A DNA stretch of 64,000 nucleotides from Theristus sp. LFF4_11 (GCA_030248135.1 JASANC010002061.1:1-64000); one strand, 5' to 3'. Numbered from the stretch's first letter, positions 1 to 13,200 are shown. A program made the numbers and translations. The notes: a model not told the origin generated them from the letters alone.

Positions 1-233
1 TTTGCATGATGACGCGAGAATTCTCGTTAGTAAAATGATCCGAGCGAGTCTCCTAAATGGTGCCGGGTCACTTGCCCATTTTGAATCACAACTTAAACAT
101 TGATACTAGGTTCTTTTCTACATCTCCAAACGCATAGAGTCGCAGATCTAAAAGAAAAGATAAAATCAATGAAATTTACAGAAAATTCTAGCAAAAACAG
201 TCGTTTCGAGTCAGAAATTTATTTCGAATTTCT
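1..233. other. Unassigned left edge
   Basis: No gene is visible. Roughly the first 80 bases resemble, in reverse orientation and with many differences, the stretch at about 6240-6330 inside an ERp44 intron, so both may be remnants of one old repeat. The missing first (signal-peptide) exon of ERp44 could lie here or left of the window, but I see no convincing ATG plus hydrophobic stretch ending in a donor. Confidence 0.3.
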
Positions 234-1172
234 ATCAAAAGCGGTCCAAATAGCGGGTCGTTTATAAACGGGCCATCGTTTGCGGGCCGGCCGCGTTCAT
301 AAGCGGGTTACCCACCATCATAAGCGGGTCGCCCGTGTTCATAAGCGGGTCATCAATAGCGGGTCGCCCACAATCAAAATGGGGCCTATCATAAGCGGGT
401 CAATAATTGATCATAAGCGGGTCGAGCCAAATTATCATCAGCGGGCCGCGCACATTCATATGAGGCTCAATAATTGATCATAAACGGTCTGAGCTCGCAC
501 CGTGCACGCATACGTGTATACGTGATGCATCAATTTTGTACATGTACGTCTGCCACAACCATTCAATGTGATGCGTTCAATTGCGGACCTAACGCAGATA
601 AAAATTACAACTCAATCACGGAACACACAAAGTGTTCGTTCACGCATCATGAACTTCATGTTTTGAACCTGGGCTGAGACACTGAATTAGACTGTTGGAC
701 ATCATTGCCATTCGTTTTGACAAATTGTTTCGTAACATGAAGTGCCTCTTCATCATGATGAATGAACGAACACTTTGTGTGTTTCATGATTGAGCTGTAG
801 TTTAGTTTCTATTCATTTTTTTTTAAATCTGCGTTGGGCCCGCAATTGAACGCATCACGTGGTCTGCCAATCCAAAACCATCGAAGATAGGGATGAGATA
901 ACAGCATTCACGATATGAAGAACGGTGGTGGCAGACGTACATGTATAAAATTAATGCGTCACGTAAACAGTGTGTGCGCACAGTGCGGGCTCAGACCGTT
1001 TATGATCAATCATTGAGCCTAATATAAATGTGCGCGGTCCGCTGATGATAAATTGAGTCGACCCGTTTATGATCAATTATTGACCCGCTTATGATTGGTC
1101 CGCATATGAACGTGGGCGGCCCGCTGATGATAATTTGGGTCGACCCGCTTATGATCAATTATTGACCACTAC

Positions 1173-2691
1173 TAGGGATGGAGCCGGTTCCGGTCCGGAT
1201 TCCGGTTTCCGGATTCCGGCGCCTAAAATTGGATCCGGATCCGGTCCGGATTCCGGCGCAATTTTGCCGGATCCGGCCGGAATGGCCGAGACCCGCGAAT
1301 TAACCAGTTTGATTCCTCCGTTTCAGAGCTGTTCAATGGTTTGACAAATTTGTTTCGGTGCTTTGTTGGTTTTGTTGTTGTGCATTTGACATGTGATCAG
1401 TGAGCGTTTCTTTAGTTTAGTGTTCTGTTCAATGGTAAATGGTTCCCTGCTTTTGTCTTGAGTGGTAAACTTATGTGCAGCATCGTCCACTTTAAAAACG
1501 TGGCTGCCAGCTTTTGGCCAACGTTGTTGATGAACAATAGCAGTTTTTTTTGAAATCAGCCATCTTCGTTGGTCATATTCAGTTAGCTGTCAAACAGTTG
1601 CTTTTATGTGAGCCCCAGAACACCAGCGACTTTAACGACGTGTGTTACCGTGGGTGTGCGGGGGTGCCGTGATCCCCTAAAACCCGATAAACCCCCCCCC
1701 CCCAACGACAAATCCACGAGACGACGAATCCATTTCAATGGTGTTGCCCGCCGTTTGCGCACTGAAGCAGCGCATCGAACAAGTCGATGCGAGTGGCATT
1801 GGTACGACGAAAAAAACGCTGCTGACCAGCACACGCTTCCGTGCGCTTTTCCACAACGAATCCAACATCATGGCCACGTACGTGGATCCGCGATTCAAGA
1901 ACACTGCAGTCGTCTTCGAAAATGAAGGCGCGATTCGTTGTGAACTACTTCACATTGCAAAGAAAATCTTGAAACGACTGGAAACGCCCACAAACTGCGA
2001 CGATACATCCGAGATCGCGAACAACGACGATGACGAAAGTGAACGCGAGCCCGAACCAAAAAAGAAATCGACTGGCCCCTACGGAGGCATCGAGTTTCAC
2101 GCTGCGCGACCGCGCAACCCGTCAGGCGAATCCAGTCTTGAAGACGAACTGCGTGGCGAAATGAATATGTACGAGTCGGATGATTTTATCGACGAACCGG
2201 ACAAAAATGATCTAATGCTAGACTTTTGGCGGCTGAACTCGTCTAAATACTCCAAACTATCGACAATCGCGCGCAGATACCTGGCACCGCTACCAACAAG
2301 CGTGGCAAGCGAACGACTGTTCTCTGAAGCCAGGCAGGTGTTTGTGTACAGCCGATCTCGTCTGTCAACTCAGAACGCCGAAAAGGTCATGTTTCTGAAT
2401 GGAGTGTTGCCAGCATTTGATTATCCCTATGCAATGTCAATTTTGTCAATTGTTGTTGTTGTAATTTTTGGTTGGTTCACGTGCTGTGTCTTGCTGACTT
2501 TGTTTGTGTATCTGTGCTGTTTTATGCTGAAAATGTGAAGAAGAAGCGACGAAATGTGCGTAGATGTTTTTTAGACATAAAAAGGCCATTCCGGTCCGGA
2601 TTCCGGCAATTTTTGCCGGATCCGGCCCGGCCGGAATGGGCTTTTGCCGGATCCGGCCCGGATTCCGGCAAATTTGCCGGATCCATCCCTA
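1173..2691 (+). mobile_element. hAT element, copy A1, with perfect 8-bp target duplication
   Basis: The element starts TAGGGATGGA and ends TCCATCCCTA. It is flanked on both sides by the identical octamer accactac (1165-1172 and 2692-2699), the hAT signature. The termini are rich in CCGGATCCGG and CCGGATTCCGG blocks, which may be transposase-binding arrays. Inside is an open 266-codon frame with the C-terminal part of a hAT transposase. At about 1.5 kb and without a BED finger or the catalytic N-terminal half, it looks like an internally deleted derivative. A sister copy lies at 47022-48517. Confidence 0.93.
1738..2538 (+). CDS. hAT transposase C-terminal fragment (intact frame)
   Basis: A 266-residue frame. 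Residues about 150-225 carry the hAT C-terminal dimerisation region: a DFWR motif, then [20 protein letters not shown], then [16 protein letters not shown]. The first 60 residues resemble the region before it in hAT proteins, with an [15 protein letters not shown] segment. A complete hAT transposase is usually 600-800 residues, so the N-terminal zinc finger and first catalytic blocks are missing. The start used is the first ATG of the frame; the real transcript may begin elsewhere. The related copy at 47.6-48.26 kb is broken by frameshifts. Confidence 0.8.
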   Translation: MVLPAVCALKQRIEQVDASGIGTTKKTLLTSTRFRALFHNESNIMATYVDPRFKNTAVVFENEGAIRCELLHIAKKILKRLETPTNCDDTSEIANNDDDESEREPEPKKKSTGPYGGIEFHAARPRNPSGESSLEDELRGEMNMYESDDFIDEPDKNDLMLDFWRLNSSKYSKLSTIARRYLAPLPTSVASERLFSEARQVFVYSRSRLSTQNAEKVMFLNGVLPAFDYPYAMSILSIVVVVIFGWFTCCVLLTLFVYLCCFMLKM

Positions 2692-3031
2692 ACCACTACT
2701 ATGACAATTATGACATTATTACATTTTATTATGTATTATTAGACCATTATTAGACCAATTATGACAATTATCAATTATATTATCATGGCCCGCTTCTGAA
2801 CACATGTGGCCCGCTTATGATGGACCCGCTCATGAACGTGGGCGGTCCGCAAGTGATGACCCGCTTATAAACATGGGCGACCCGCTTATGATCGACCCGC
2901 TTTGGATTGAGGGCGACCCGCTATTGATGGCCCGCATATGAACACGTTCAGTCCGAAAATGATCCGGCCCGCTTATGATCGGGCCGCTTCTGATACGCAA
3001 CTCGCGAGACGCCCCCTTCCTAAAACAACTA

Positions 3032-4173
3032 CAGGGTGTCCCAAAAAAACATAACAAACGTAAATGGCTTGTGCGGCCCACTGGTTGCATGTCAAGCCTT
3101 GAAATTTGAAACACTTCTAGAACTAAGGTGCACATTTTTTTGTTCGATTTTTATCCCGAAATTCCAGTTTTTCAATGATATGTCAGCGGAAATTTGTGAA
3201 AACTCAAAAATCACCAAAATTCAGCATTTTGATTCAGGATAAACATCATTGTCGTCATCGAGATTTTCATTTGGCAGTGGCACAAGTTTTATCTTCAACT
3301 GCATCTTCACTGACGTCATCGTGTTCATCCTCTCGGACCTTCAGTTTCATTTTTCTCAGTTGCTCAATTTGTTTTCCATTGTTTTCAATGAATGCCGACA
3401 TTCGATGATTGAAACTGACGATCACTTTCTGGTGCAGCGTCCGATCAGCGTTGATTTTTTGCACACCGCTGCGAATTTTGCTCTTCAAATCGTCGACACT
3501 GGTGGGCGCCGAACGGTACACAATTTTCTTCAGGTGCCCCCGAACCCATAAGTCAAGAGGAAATTCAAACAAGTGCGCAAGTGGCTGGTAGCGTCGTTCG
3601 GTCAATCTGCCGCAGGGTTAGAGGCAAACGAGGACTCTGGACCTGAAGCTCTTGACTTCTGAGTTTGGAGTATCTGATAAAATTGTGTACCGTATGGCGC
3701 CCACCATTGCAGCGGTGTGCAAGAAATCAACGATGATCAAACGCTGTATCAGAAGGTGATCGTCCGTTTCAATCATCGAATGTCGGCATTCATTGAAAAC
3801 AATGGAAAACAAATTGAGCAACTGAGAAAAATAAAATTAGAGGTCCGAGAGGATGAACACGATGACATCAGTAAAGGTGCAGTTGAAGATAAAACTTGTG
3901 CCACTGCCAAATGAAAAGCTTGATGACGACAATGATGTTTATCCTGAGTCAAAATACTGAATTTTGTTGATTTTTGAGTTTTTACGAATTTCTGCTCAAA
4001 TATCATTGAAAAAGCGGAGTTTCGAAATAAAAATTGAACACAAAAAATGTGCACCTTAGTTCTAAAAGTGTTTCAAATTTCATGGCTTGACATGCAACCA
4101 GTGGGCCGTACTTTTGTTTACTTTTGTACTTACCGAGCCATTTACTTTTGTTATGTTTTTTTCGGACACCCTG
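3032..4173. mobile_element. Mariner/Tc1-like foldback element made from transposase 3' ends
   Basis: The ends are CAGGGTGTCC and GGACACCCTG, flanked by TA (3030-3031 and 4174-4175). The two halves are inverted copies of one another. Each arm encodes a remnant of the C-terminal end of a mariner/Tc1-type transposase: on the minus strand at 3267-3605 (LWVRGHLKKIVYRSAP, then AFIENNGKQIEQ) and on the plus strand at 3717-3914 (FNHRMSAFIENNGKQIEQL). The arms are not identical, so the palindrome has aged. It lies just upstream of the first ERp44 exon seen. Confidence 0.75.
3267..3605 (-). pseudogene. Mariner/Tc1-like transposase C-terminal remnant
   Basis: The frame reads as the last part of a mariner/Tc1 transposase: a PLDLWVRGHLKK segment (family pattern: D-F/L-W-G-x-L-K), a VDDLKSKI helix and a terminal FIENNGKQIE. 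The catalytic DD(E/D) domain and the helix-turn-helix are absent, so this cannot be an active enzyme. A second, shorter copy of the same segment lies in the opposite arm at 3717-3914 on the plus strand. Confidence 0.65.
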
Positions 4174-4221
4174 TATGTATGTGGTTTCACAACAATTTTC
4201 ATGACATAACTTATTTTTCAG

Positions 4222-7200
4222 CCGTTTTTCACTAACAACGTCGGTGCTGCTGTCGTTCAGTTGACCAATGAAAATTTCGACAGCGTTTTAGGTTTGTTGT
4301 TGCTTATTGTGTTTGTGAAGTTGGTGTTGGGTATGCTTCGCTCAGTAGCTCACCTCCTTCGTTCTACATTTGCTCAAGATTCTGCCTGCAAAGACATCTT
4401 TTTCCAAAAAGTGTTCTCTATTTTCAGCGAGCGCAGAAGTAGTGTTTGTAAATTTTTATGCGGATTGGTGCCGCTTCAGTCAAATGTTGACTCCTGTTTT
4501 TGAGCAGGCGTCCGAGAAGTTTGCGGTCAGTTTCACGTGGTTTCCGTTTTTTGTTCTATTTATTTTGTGAACTGATTTGAACATTACGCATGCAAATATT
4601 CTCATTCAGAAGGAGCCTGCGGGACGTGTCGTTTGGGGCGCTGTAGACTGTGATCGACAGAGTAAGTAAAGCAAACTGATATCTTTTGGGGATCTCTTCC
4701 CTGCCGGTTTCAGAAACCGTATGGTATCATGACTTAATGAGGTGGGCGTGGGTGTTGGATGGCAGATTCTGTGCACGGAAAAGTCCTAGCTTTGTCCTAG
4801 TCCTCGCTACTCGCTAAATCAACGAAAGTTTCGTTTGTCGATCAACCAGTGAGGGCTACACTAACGGCGAAAGTGTTTCATCCTCCGTGGGTGATCAAAC
4901 CGCTTTTTGAGTTAAGGCGACGGACATACTTTCCACTGAGTGAAGCACGGCGGCGAAGTGTATTTGCTTTCTCCCTTGTCAACTTGTTTTTTTGCGGTAA
5001 TTAAACAATGCGTTGTTTCTGTTGCAGCTGACGTTGCTCAAAAGTATCACATCAGCAAATATCCGACGCTGAAATTGTTTAGGAATCAGCAACCGGCCAA
5101 ACGTGAATACAGGTATGAACAAAAAAGCCTTCGTTCGATTGAACATCGCAGACGCGTTGTGTTGTTGGTTGGTGTTCCTTGTTGACTGAGTGAATGACTT
5201 GCAATTGTGCAGAGGGCAGCGTTCAGTGGATTCATTGTCCGATTTTGTGCGTCAGCAGCTGGAGTCATCTGTAAAAGTGCTGAACTCACCTGATGAACTA
5301 CAGACCACCGACGAGTTAACTAAGGTCAGTTTTTTCGCCATCTATTATCAATTATTTTTAAGTTCTTCGGCTCAGTGCGTTTGCAGACGCAGAAAGGATA
5401 CTAGTTTCAATCTTTATGTGTCAATTAAATATAGCGTGAGTAGAGTTGGTAAAAAACCGGTTTTTTATATTGCCAGGAAAAAAAACCGGTTTCTTTTCCG
5501 TTTTAAAACCGTTTTAAAACCATAAAAAACCGAATGCTTCCCAGCTCCTAAACTTTCCAGAACTTGGCATCTTGAACTCAAAATAGGAAATACATCAAAA
5601 TTAGTGATTTTGAGCAACGTAAAATGCGGTTTTTGGGAATACAGCCGACCCAATTTGCTTTTTTGCCACCCAATGCAACCCAACGTTTTGTCTCAAATCA
5701 AACCAATTTTGCTTTTATTGGTTTCCAGGGCAGCACGTTCAATAAATTGAAAACAAAGACTGGGCAGTGACCGTGTAGGTGTGGGGGGCGGGAGGGACGG
5801 TTGCAAGGAGACCGGATAGCTGACCCCGATCAGGGGGCGAGATTTGCAGAACTGCAAAGTGAAACCGGTAGCGGATTGCGTTCGAAAAATAACATTTCAT
5901 CAGTTATCATTGCTTTGCAAATCGACAACATCGTCAGTCAGTCTGCATATGCACTTAGTTTAGCAGTCACCTTGTCTTTATCGTATTTCACTTGACCCTT
6001 GCCACAAAAGCTTCTGCAAAATGATGCTTCACCAGTTCAGTTCGACACAGTTCACTGCACCGTTTTTTGAAAAATATAATTTTACATTTTAAACGAAGAA
6101 TTGTGATTTTTGTCCACGAAGTCTAAAAATTTTTAAGGTAAAAAACCGGTTCTTTATTTTTTCAGGAAAAAAACTGGAAAAAAACCGGTTTTAAAACGGA
6201 AAAGAAACCGGTTTTTTTTTCCTGTGCCAACCCTAAGCGTGAGTGACCCGGCCCCATTTGGGGAATTGGGGGACAAGGATCACTTGACTAATTTTGAATT
6301 CCCGCGTCATGCATGAAACTACCTACCTGTCTATGCGCGCATTGAGTCTCGAGTAGGGTTGGCAACGAAAATAAACGTTTTTTTTTTCGAGAAAAAAACG
6401 TTTTTTTTACCGAGGCAAATTTTGTTCCCTGAAACAACCTGGTTCCTTGAAAAACGTTTTTTTCGTTTTCTTTTCAAGGTTTTTTCGAAATTTTTGCGAA
6501 GTTTGTTGTTCTAGTTTTGCAAATAAGCGATGTTTCAGACTGCGACTAGAACTAGGGTTAGGGGTAAAAAAATCCGGATTTTTTTAATTTAAAAAATTAC
6601 TTTTTTTACAAGTTAGGTTTGTTCGAAGCATCTCGTCGAACTGAGTTCAGCTAGACTATTTTCAGAACGATCCGGAGAACTATAGGTGCGAAAATCGTGT
6701 TTTATTGAAATTTTGTCCATTTCATAAAGAGAAATTTGTCACCTCCGTGGCTCGGTGGTTAGCACGTTCGCCTTCAACTCAGAAGGTGACGGGTTCGATC
6801 CCTCACGGAGGATGACAAACACTGCCGCCAATGTAGCTCTCTACTCTAATAACTACACTCGTTTTCAACTAAAGCTTTCGGATTCGCTGCTCTGCGGGGA
6901 TATAGCGACCGCAGGCCACCGAAATCGGGCTAAGATCACTGGGTGCCCCCAGGACAGAGCGTGGCTTAGAGGCTGTCCCCCTCACGTGGCGAGGGTATTG
7001 GTTCCACGGGATGGTGAGCCGTCCGTTCCCCAATCCCACCGGAGTTTGGTACCTTCGGGTTTCCGGAATCGGTGGGGGGCGTGCTTAGGGTTGGCACAGG
7101 AAAAAAACCGGTTTCTTTTCCGTTTTAAAACCGGTTTTTTTTAGTTTTTTTTTCTGAAAAAATAAAGAACCGGTTTTTTACCTTAAAAATTTTTAGACTT

Positions 7201-10200
7201 CGTGGACAAAAATCACAATTCTTCGTTTGATTGATAAAATGTAAAATTATATTTTTCAAAAAACGGTGCAGTGAACTGTGTCGAACTGAACTGGTGAAGC
7301 ATCATTTTGCAGAAGCTTTTGTGGCAAGGGTCAAGTGAAATACGATAAAGACAAGGTGACTGCTAAACTAAGTGCATATGCAGACTGACTGACGATGTTG
7401 TCGATTTGCAAAGCAATGATAACTGATGAAATGTTATTTTTCGAACGCAATCCGCTACCGGTTTCACTTTGCAGTTCTGCAAATCTCGCCCCCTGATCGG
7501 GGTCAGCTATCCGGTCTCCTTGCAACCGTCCCTCCCGCTCCCCACACCTACACGGTCACTGTAGTTTGTTTTCAATTTATTGAACGTGCTGCCCTGGAAA
7601 CCAATAAAAGCAAAATTGGTTTGATTTGAGACAAAACGTTGGGTTGCATTGGGTGGCAAAAAAGCAAATTGGGTCGGCTGTATTCCCAAAAACCGCATTT
7701 TACGTTGCTCAAAATCACTAATTTTGATGTATTTCCTATTTTGAGTTCAAGATGCCAAGTTCTGGAAAGTTTAGGAGCTGGGAAGCATTCGGTTTTTTAT
7801 GGTTTTAAAACGGTTTTAAAACGGAAAAGAAACCGGTTTTTTTCCTGGAAATATAAAAAACCGTTTTTTTACCAACTCTAGGCGTGCTTCAAATATTAAA
7901 AAAAAGTTGCATTTTCAACAGTAAAACAGAACAATTTTTGACGTGTACTTGAATATTGAACCGTTTTTAGTTGTTCCTCTTTAAAAAATTACCAAAATTT
8001 GACTGTGTTCAAAAATTCCTGTTTGCTGTAGCTAAGTCGGCAACCCCTGTCGACCCGGTCCCCCCCCCCAGACACTTACTTTGAGGTTCAACCAGCTATG
8101 CTATCTGCCACATGGCGAGAGCCCGCTCTTCAAATCATCGTATCGAAAACACGTACCATGATTTCGCGATCACGTTGCGGGCAACTGACAGACGCAAGTT
8201 TAACACGTTAATTAGCTTAGCCATGTGGCCATGGAGTTATCGGGTATCTGAAAAACGGTCGTGTGATGTGGTATTGACCAACGCCACCGCTCCAATTGTT
8301 TAACAATATATCGCACAACTCCATTGTAGACCTATAACATACGCCAATCAACAAGATAACATGTTCATCTCATGGCCTACCGACTAAAAAACATGTTCTA
8401 AGTTGCAACAAAACGATTTCTGAAAACGATATTTCAATTCAGTTAAATCATTTCAACGCTAAAAATTGACCTTAGAAGTCGTCCAAATCGAAAACATAAA
8501 GTACGTCGATCAAAATGACCAAATAATGACATGTGCCTGCAGTGCAGTCCATCTGAAAAATATATGCAACATGACGCGAACATGACGTGATGACCAACCA
8601 ATCAGCGCTGAGAACACCTCATGATTAACCAATCAGCGCTGAGAGTAGCTATGACCAACCAATCAGCTAGTTGCATATATTAGCGAGATTGACTGTAAGC
8701 ACACAAAGAAGTTGGGAAGAAAATTTGATTTGAACTTTCAAAAAATTATGCAATAAATCGAATTTTCAAAGCAAAGTAAGAGAAAAATTTTACAAATTTT
8801 TTAAATTTGAAAAAAATTCAATTTTTTTAAAACGAAAAAAAATTAAAACCCCTTAACCCTAACTAGAACCCAACTTGCAGAGACACAGTATCTTTTTTTC
8901 ATGTCATCTTGACAATGAATGGGGCCATCCCTCTTTTGGGATGACACGGTTAAAAATCGGGTATGTTTCATGAAAAAAAGTTATTTCACGCCAAAAATAA
9001 AAAAAACCGATTTTTTTACCAATAGAAAATTTGAATTTTCCGTCGTCGAAACAAATCCAAGTTTTCAATCGTCGAATCCAATTGTGCTCAATTGTGCGGT
9101 AAAAGCTACGCTTCTGATTATTGTTCACAAAACCGACAAGAACAGATTTTATTTAGCTTTCATTGCTGGATTGTGTGTTTGGCAAAATCCAGAGCAATAT
9201 TCTGAAGCTGGAAATTTATTTTCGAGAAAAAAACCCTTGTAAAAAACAGTTTTATAACCGTGAAAAAAATTGGTTTCTTTTCATACAAAAAAAATTAAAG
9301 TTTTTTTTCTATCCCTACTGATCAACTGATCAGTCTGCCATTGAAAGGCTTAAAAATTTGAGAACATCATTTTCAGCCAAAGAAGCGAACAGCGATCGGG
9401 TATTTTGCAAATGAACAGAGCCAGGAGCGCGATAACTTCATTAAAGTTGCTGGCAACCTTCGTGAGGAATGTGTGTTCTATGCTGGTACTGGGTGAGTCA
9501 ATGCACACGCACTTAGCTAAACATTTTAATTCCACTGGAAATTGAATCATGTTCATGCTGTTTCAGTCCATCATTTTCTGCTCAAGCACCGAACGGAAAC
9601 AATATTGTTTTCAAAGCGCCTGGTGTACGTTTTTTCTGTCACCTGTTGTGTTTATTTGAGCAACAATAATGATCTTTTCATAATTTGTTGTTGTTTTTTC
9701 AGGAAGAAGATATAACCTTCAGCGGTGACATGACTAACTTTCAGTATCTGAAGTAAGTTTTGTGCCTGTTTCTATGTCAGACTTGTCTTTCCAAATGGCT
9801 TTGAATTTGAGTCAAGCTCAGGCTTTTGTATGCGTTTATGATCTCAAAACTGTCAAAAACACTGAAATGTTTATTCGTGTTTATTGTCGGTTCGTTGACC
9901 GGTTATGATGTCAACTGACCGCATTTTAATGATGCGTTATTTTGTTTTTAGTGAATGGATTACTGACAAGTGCATTCCGTTGGTGCGCGAAATTACGTTT
10001 GAAAATGCTGAGGTTCGTTTAATTCAGGATTTTCCAGTTTGAAAAATTGTTTTCAAAAAAGTGACTCTCGATTGTCAGGAACTAACGGAGGAGGGTGTGC
10101 CGTTCTTGATTTTGTTCAAAAAAGCCGACGACACTGCGTCGCTGGAGACGTTCACGCAGGAAGTGGCAAGGCAATTGAGCGATCTGAAAAGTACGTTGCT

Positions 10201-13200
10201 TTGCGTGTTGCAGGTTTTGAGATAACGACCACTATTTGCTTATGTGCATCGGAACCAAAGTCGAACAATGGCGCTGATGTGCATTCAAACTGTGTTCAAT
10301 TCAACGTTCAAATGTGCTTTCAAAGTGCGGCTTTTTCTGAGCTTTCTCTTCTGCAGCGACGATCAATGCGCTTGTTGCTGATGGTGTCAAGTTTGCACAC
10401 CCGCTGCATCACCTGGGCAAGTCTGAGTCTGACCTGCCTCTGATCGCCATCGACAGCTTCCGTCACATGTACCTCTTCCCTGAGATGAACCGGCTCACGT
10501 ACGCCATTTTTTGTTTTGATTTGTTTTGCAAAACACGTTTATTCACTACCTGAAACTCTGGTGTTCTCTGTTTCCCTTGAGTTTTCAATTGGAAATTCTT
10601 TCTTGTGGCTGTCACAGTGAAGCTGGCAAACTGCGTCAGTTTGTGCTTGATCTGCATTCTGGCAAGCTGCACCGCGAGTTCCACCATGGGCCCGATCCAA
10701 CGCAGGCACAACCGCAGAACCAGCCCGATCCCGAGCAACCGTCAGCGGTGTGTTGTTGTGTTTATTTTGGTCTGTTCCAATGCCACCGTGTGAAACAATG
10801 GTGGTTGGTTGCGCGCTAGCAAATGGTTATCTTTACAAAAAGTGAATCCTTGATTCACTCGATCACGGATGGACAGATGTTAGCTCATCATCTGTTCCAT
10901 ACAACTCTGCGTGTTTTTCCTTTTTCTTTGGTAAACGTCACAACAGCATGCAACACAATTTGATGCATTAATGGATGTCACTCTTAACGTGTGCGATGGG
11001 GTGCGATGTGTTCGAGAGATGTTTGTGTGTGGTTGGAAGTGTTCTTCAACCGAACAGCTGGTTTCATTTTCATGCTTTAACTTTTGATGCTGCTTTGCCA
11101 ACATTGCTTCTTTCATTCAGAACGTGAAATCCGATTGCCAGAGCTAAATCCGAAAAAACATGCTATGTTTTGTACTTGGAGCAATATTGAGTGATGTAGA
11201 GGCGTTTGTTTAAAAAACTGGAATGCTCTAAAAATGCAGGCGCATATGAAAGGTTTGTGTTTGAAATGAAATGAAATGGGTTTGTGCAAGCAGTGAGAAA
11301 CTTGGCTTGACAACTATTTTCAAGTCTCTTACGTGGCGCACGGTTGCAAGTGGGGTTGGCATGGGAAATTTTCCTAAAAAACGTTTTTTGCGCCGGAGTT
11401 ATAATTTTTGCGCCGCGTTTGTTGTGCTGGAAAAGTAATTTTCAGCCGTCCTCTTCAGCTTCGTTTGAAATCATAGCAAATGTTAAATTCTGTCTGTGAA
11501 AAAACAAAAGATCAGAACACGCTGCTGGACGGACTCCTCAGGTTCACGAGCTTGGTACCTTCGTGTTTTCAGAACCAATGGGAATGAAATTATAAAAATT
11601 GTGCGCGAGCAGCTGATTGGTGGGACAAAAACCCAAGAAAAAATTAAACGGATGATTATTATTTTAATTTTACGGTTTTAAATTGATTCTTTATGCAGTT
11701 GCAGATATATTGCAATTTTCAACAGAAGTATGACATATTTTTTCAAACGTGCCCCACTGAAATGACGTCATGTGCCGCAAAACATGCGCTTGTCGTTCAC
11801 AGCAAACCAGACTTTCCGTTTAGCCGATTTCCTCCCGCAAACAAATAGTGAACGCCGAATCAGTCACACCAAACTGAAATTTTAGTGCCTCTACTTTGTA
11901 AAACGGGCGTTTTTAAAGCAAATGGGTTTCATTTTAGTCCGGACTCGTTTGAATAAATCCACAATAATGAATTAACGGCGCAAAAATATGGCTCTTATGT
12001 ACTTGTATCTGTGTGCCAAATCCGAGACTTAAAAATAGTTGTCAAGCCAAGTTTCTCACTGTTTTCACAAACCCACATTCCACCTTTTATATGCTTCCGC
12101 TTTTTTGGGTAATTTTTTTTTTTTTTTTGGGGGCGGAAGGGGGGGAGGGGGGGAAAAAAATATTCTTTGGGGGGGGTATTGTATTACCTCTATTAAGAGA
12201 CCGTCCGCTATAAGTGGGTACATTTTGACAACAAATTGCCCCTCGCAAAAAATCGATTTCGCTCATTTTTGGCACAAAGGTGCGGTTACGTCCCAATATG
12301 AAAGTTCCGGCCCGTTTTTGAAAAAAAATCAACCCCAACGTTTTCTACAGGCTTGCGAAGTAGGCCAAGTCGAAAAAAGTTGGTATTTTTCCCAATTTAT
12401 AAAAACTGCTAATTTTACAAACTCAAAAAGCAAAACAGAAAAAAGTGATCGAAACAAAAGTTGTACTATTTTTGCTACTCTTTCACATGATAATATTATT
12501 TTTGTCAAAAACCAAACCAAAAACTTGGTACAAACAAAAAACTGCAAAAATTGAGTTTTTTAATTTTTCAATTTTTTCACTTTTTTGCCTTCAAAAGCTC
12601 AGGGTTTAAATTGACCGTTCCAAATTTTACAGCATCGTTTTCGCCGCAAAAAATTGGTCTAGAAACTTGTAAATTAAAAAAAATTCAGAGGTATATATTT
12701 TAGATATTTAAGTTACAAAATTATCCGAAAAAGTGCGATTTTTTGCTCAGACCAAAGTAATTCCCTTTTTATACGTACTCGATGGCAGAATCATCCACAG
12801 TGACCGGGATGAAAAATGTAGCATTTTGAATGGACTTTTACGTGATTTATTTATTTTTTGCAAATAACAGATTATGTTTTTGGTATAAAGCAAAATTCTG
12901 AACAAATAAGGTTTTTGAACTTGATTTTTTTTTTGTTTTTCTGTGTGTAAAAGCCTCAAACAAGGATTTTAACCAAAAACTTTTGACACCACGTAATTCA
13001 CCGTGTAAAACTGGTCTAGAAACCATTAAAGAAAAGAAAACATACGGTGCATCAACAGCAGTGTCGAGTTTTCAATGTTTTTCAAAGGAGCCATTTTTTA
13101 CTCAGAGTGAAAAAGCTCCTGTTTTGAAGCTCCAGTTCGCCGCGATGAAAACAAAATAATCACCACACACGATCACAATAAAAAATAAACCATTTCGGAT

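Larger units (their letters stand above)
234..2995. mobile_element. TA-flanked foldback element with AGCGGGTC-type subterminal arrays, carrying a hAT insertion
   Basis: The ends match as inverted repeats: TCAAAAGCGGTCC on the left and GGGCCGCTTCTGA on the right, each next to TA, suggesting a TA target duplication. Both subterminal zones (about 250-480 and 1020-1165 plus 2780-2990) hold irregular tandem units containing AGCGGGTC or its complement. The interior is a large inverted repeat (about 477-670 against 725-1010). There is no transposase of its own, so it is probably non-autonomous. A hAT element at 1173-2691 interrupts the right part. Superfamily is uncertain; TA use would fit Tc1/mariner-mobilised elements. 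Confidence 0.65.
6553..8861 (+). mobile_element. hAT family D, copy D1, with TTAGGG-like ends, carrying a SINE and copy C2
   Basis: It starts TAGGGTTAGGGG and ends CCCCTTAACCCTA, with actagaac duplicated at 6545-6552 and 8862-8869. Copy D2 at 59495-60538 shares the terminal blocks and interior (for example the stretch around 7920-8560 against 59700-60340) but lacks the SINE and C2, so it serves as the empty-site reference. No transposase is encoded. Confidence 0.9.

Noticed and set aside
250..480. Regularly spaced AGCGGGTC-type repeats as a CRISPR array
   Set aside because: Spacing is irregular, units vary, there are no unique spacers of constant length, they recur inverted at the other end of a foldback element, and the DNA is animal.
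6742..6811. Functional tRNA gene
   Set aside because: Acceptor stem and pol III boxes are good, but the anticodon loop is not seven bases and the T stem has mismatches. It is continuous with a SINE body and an A-rich tail.
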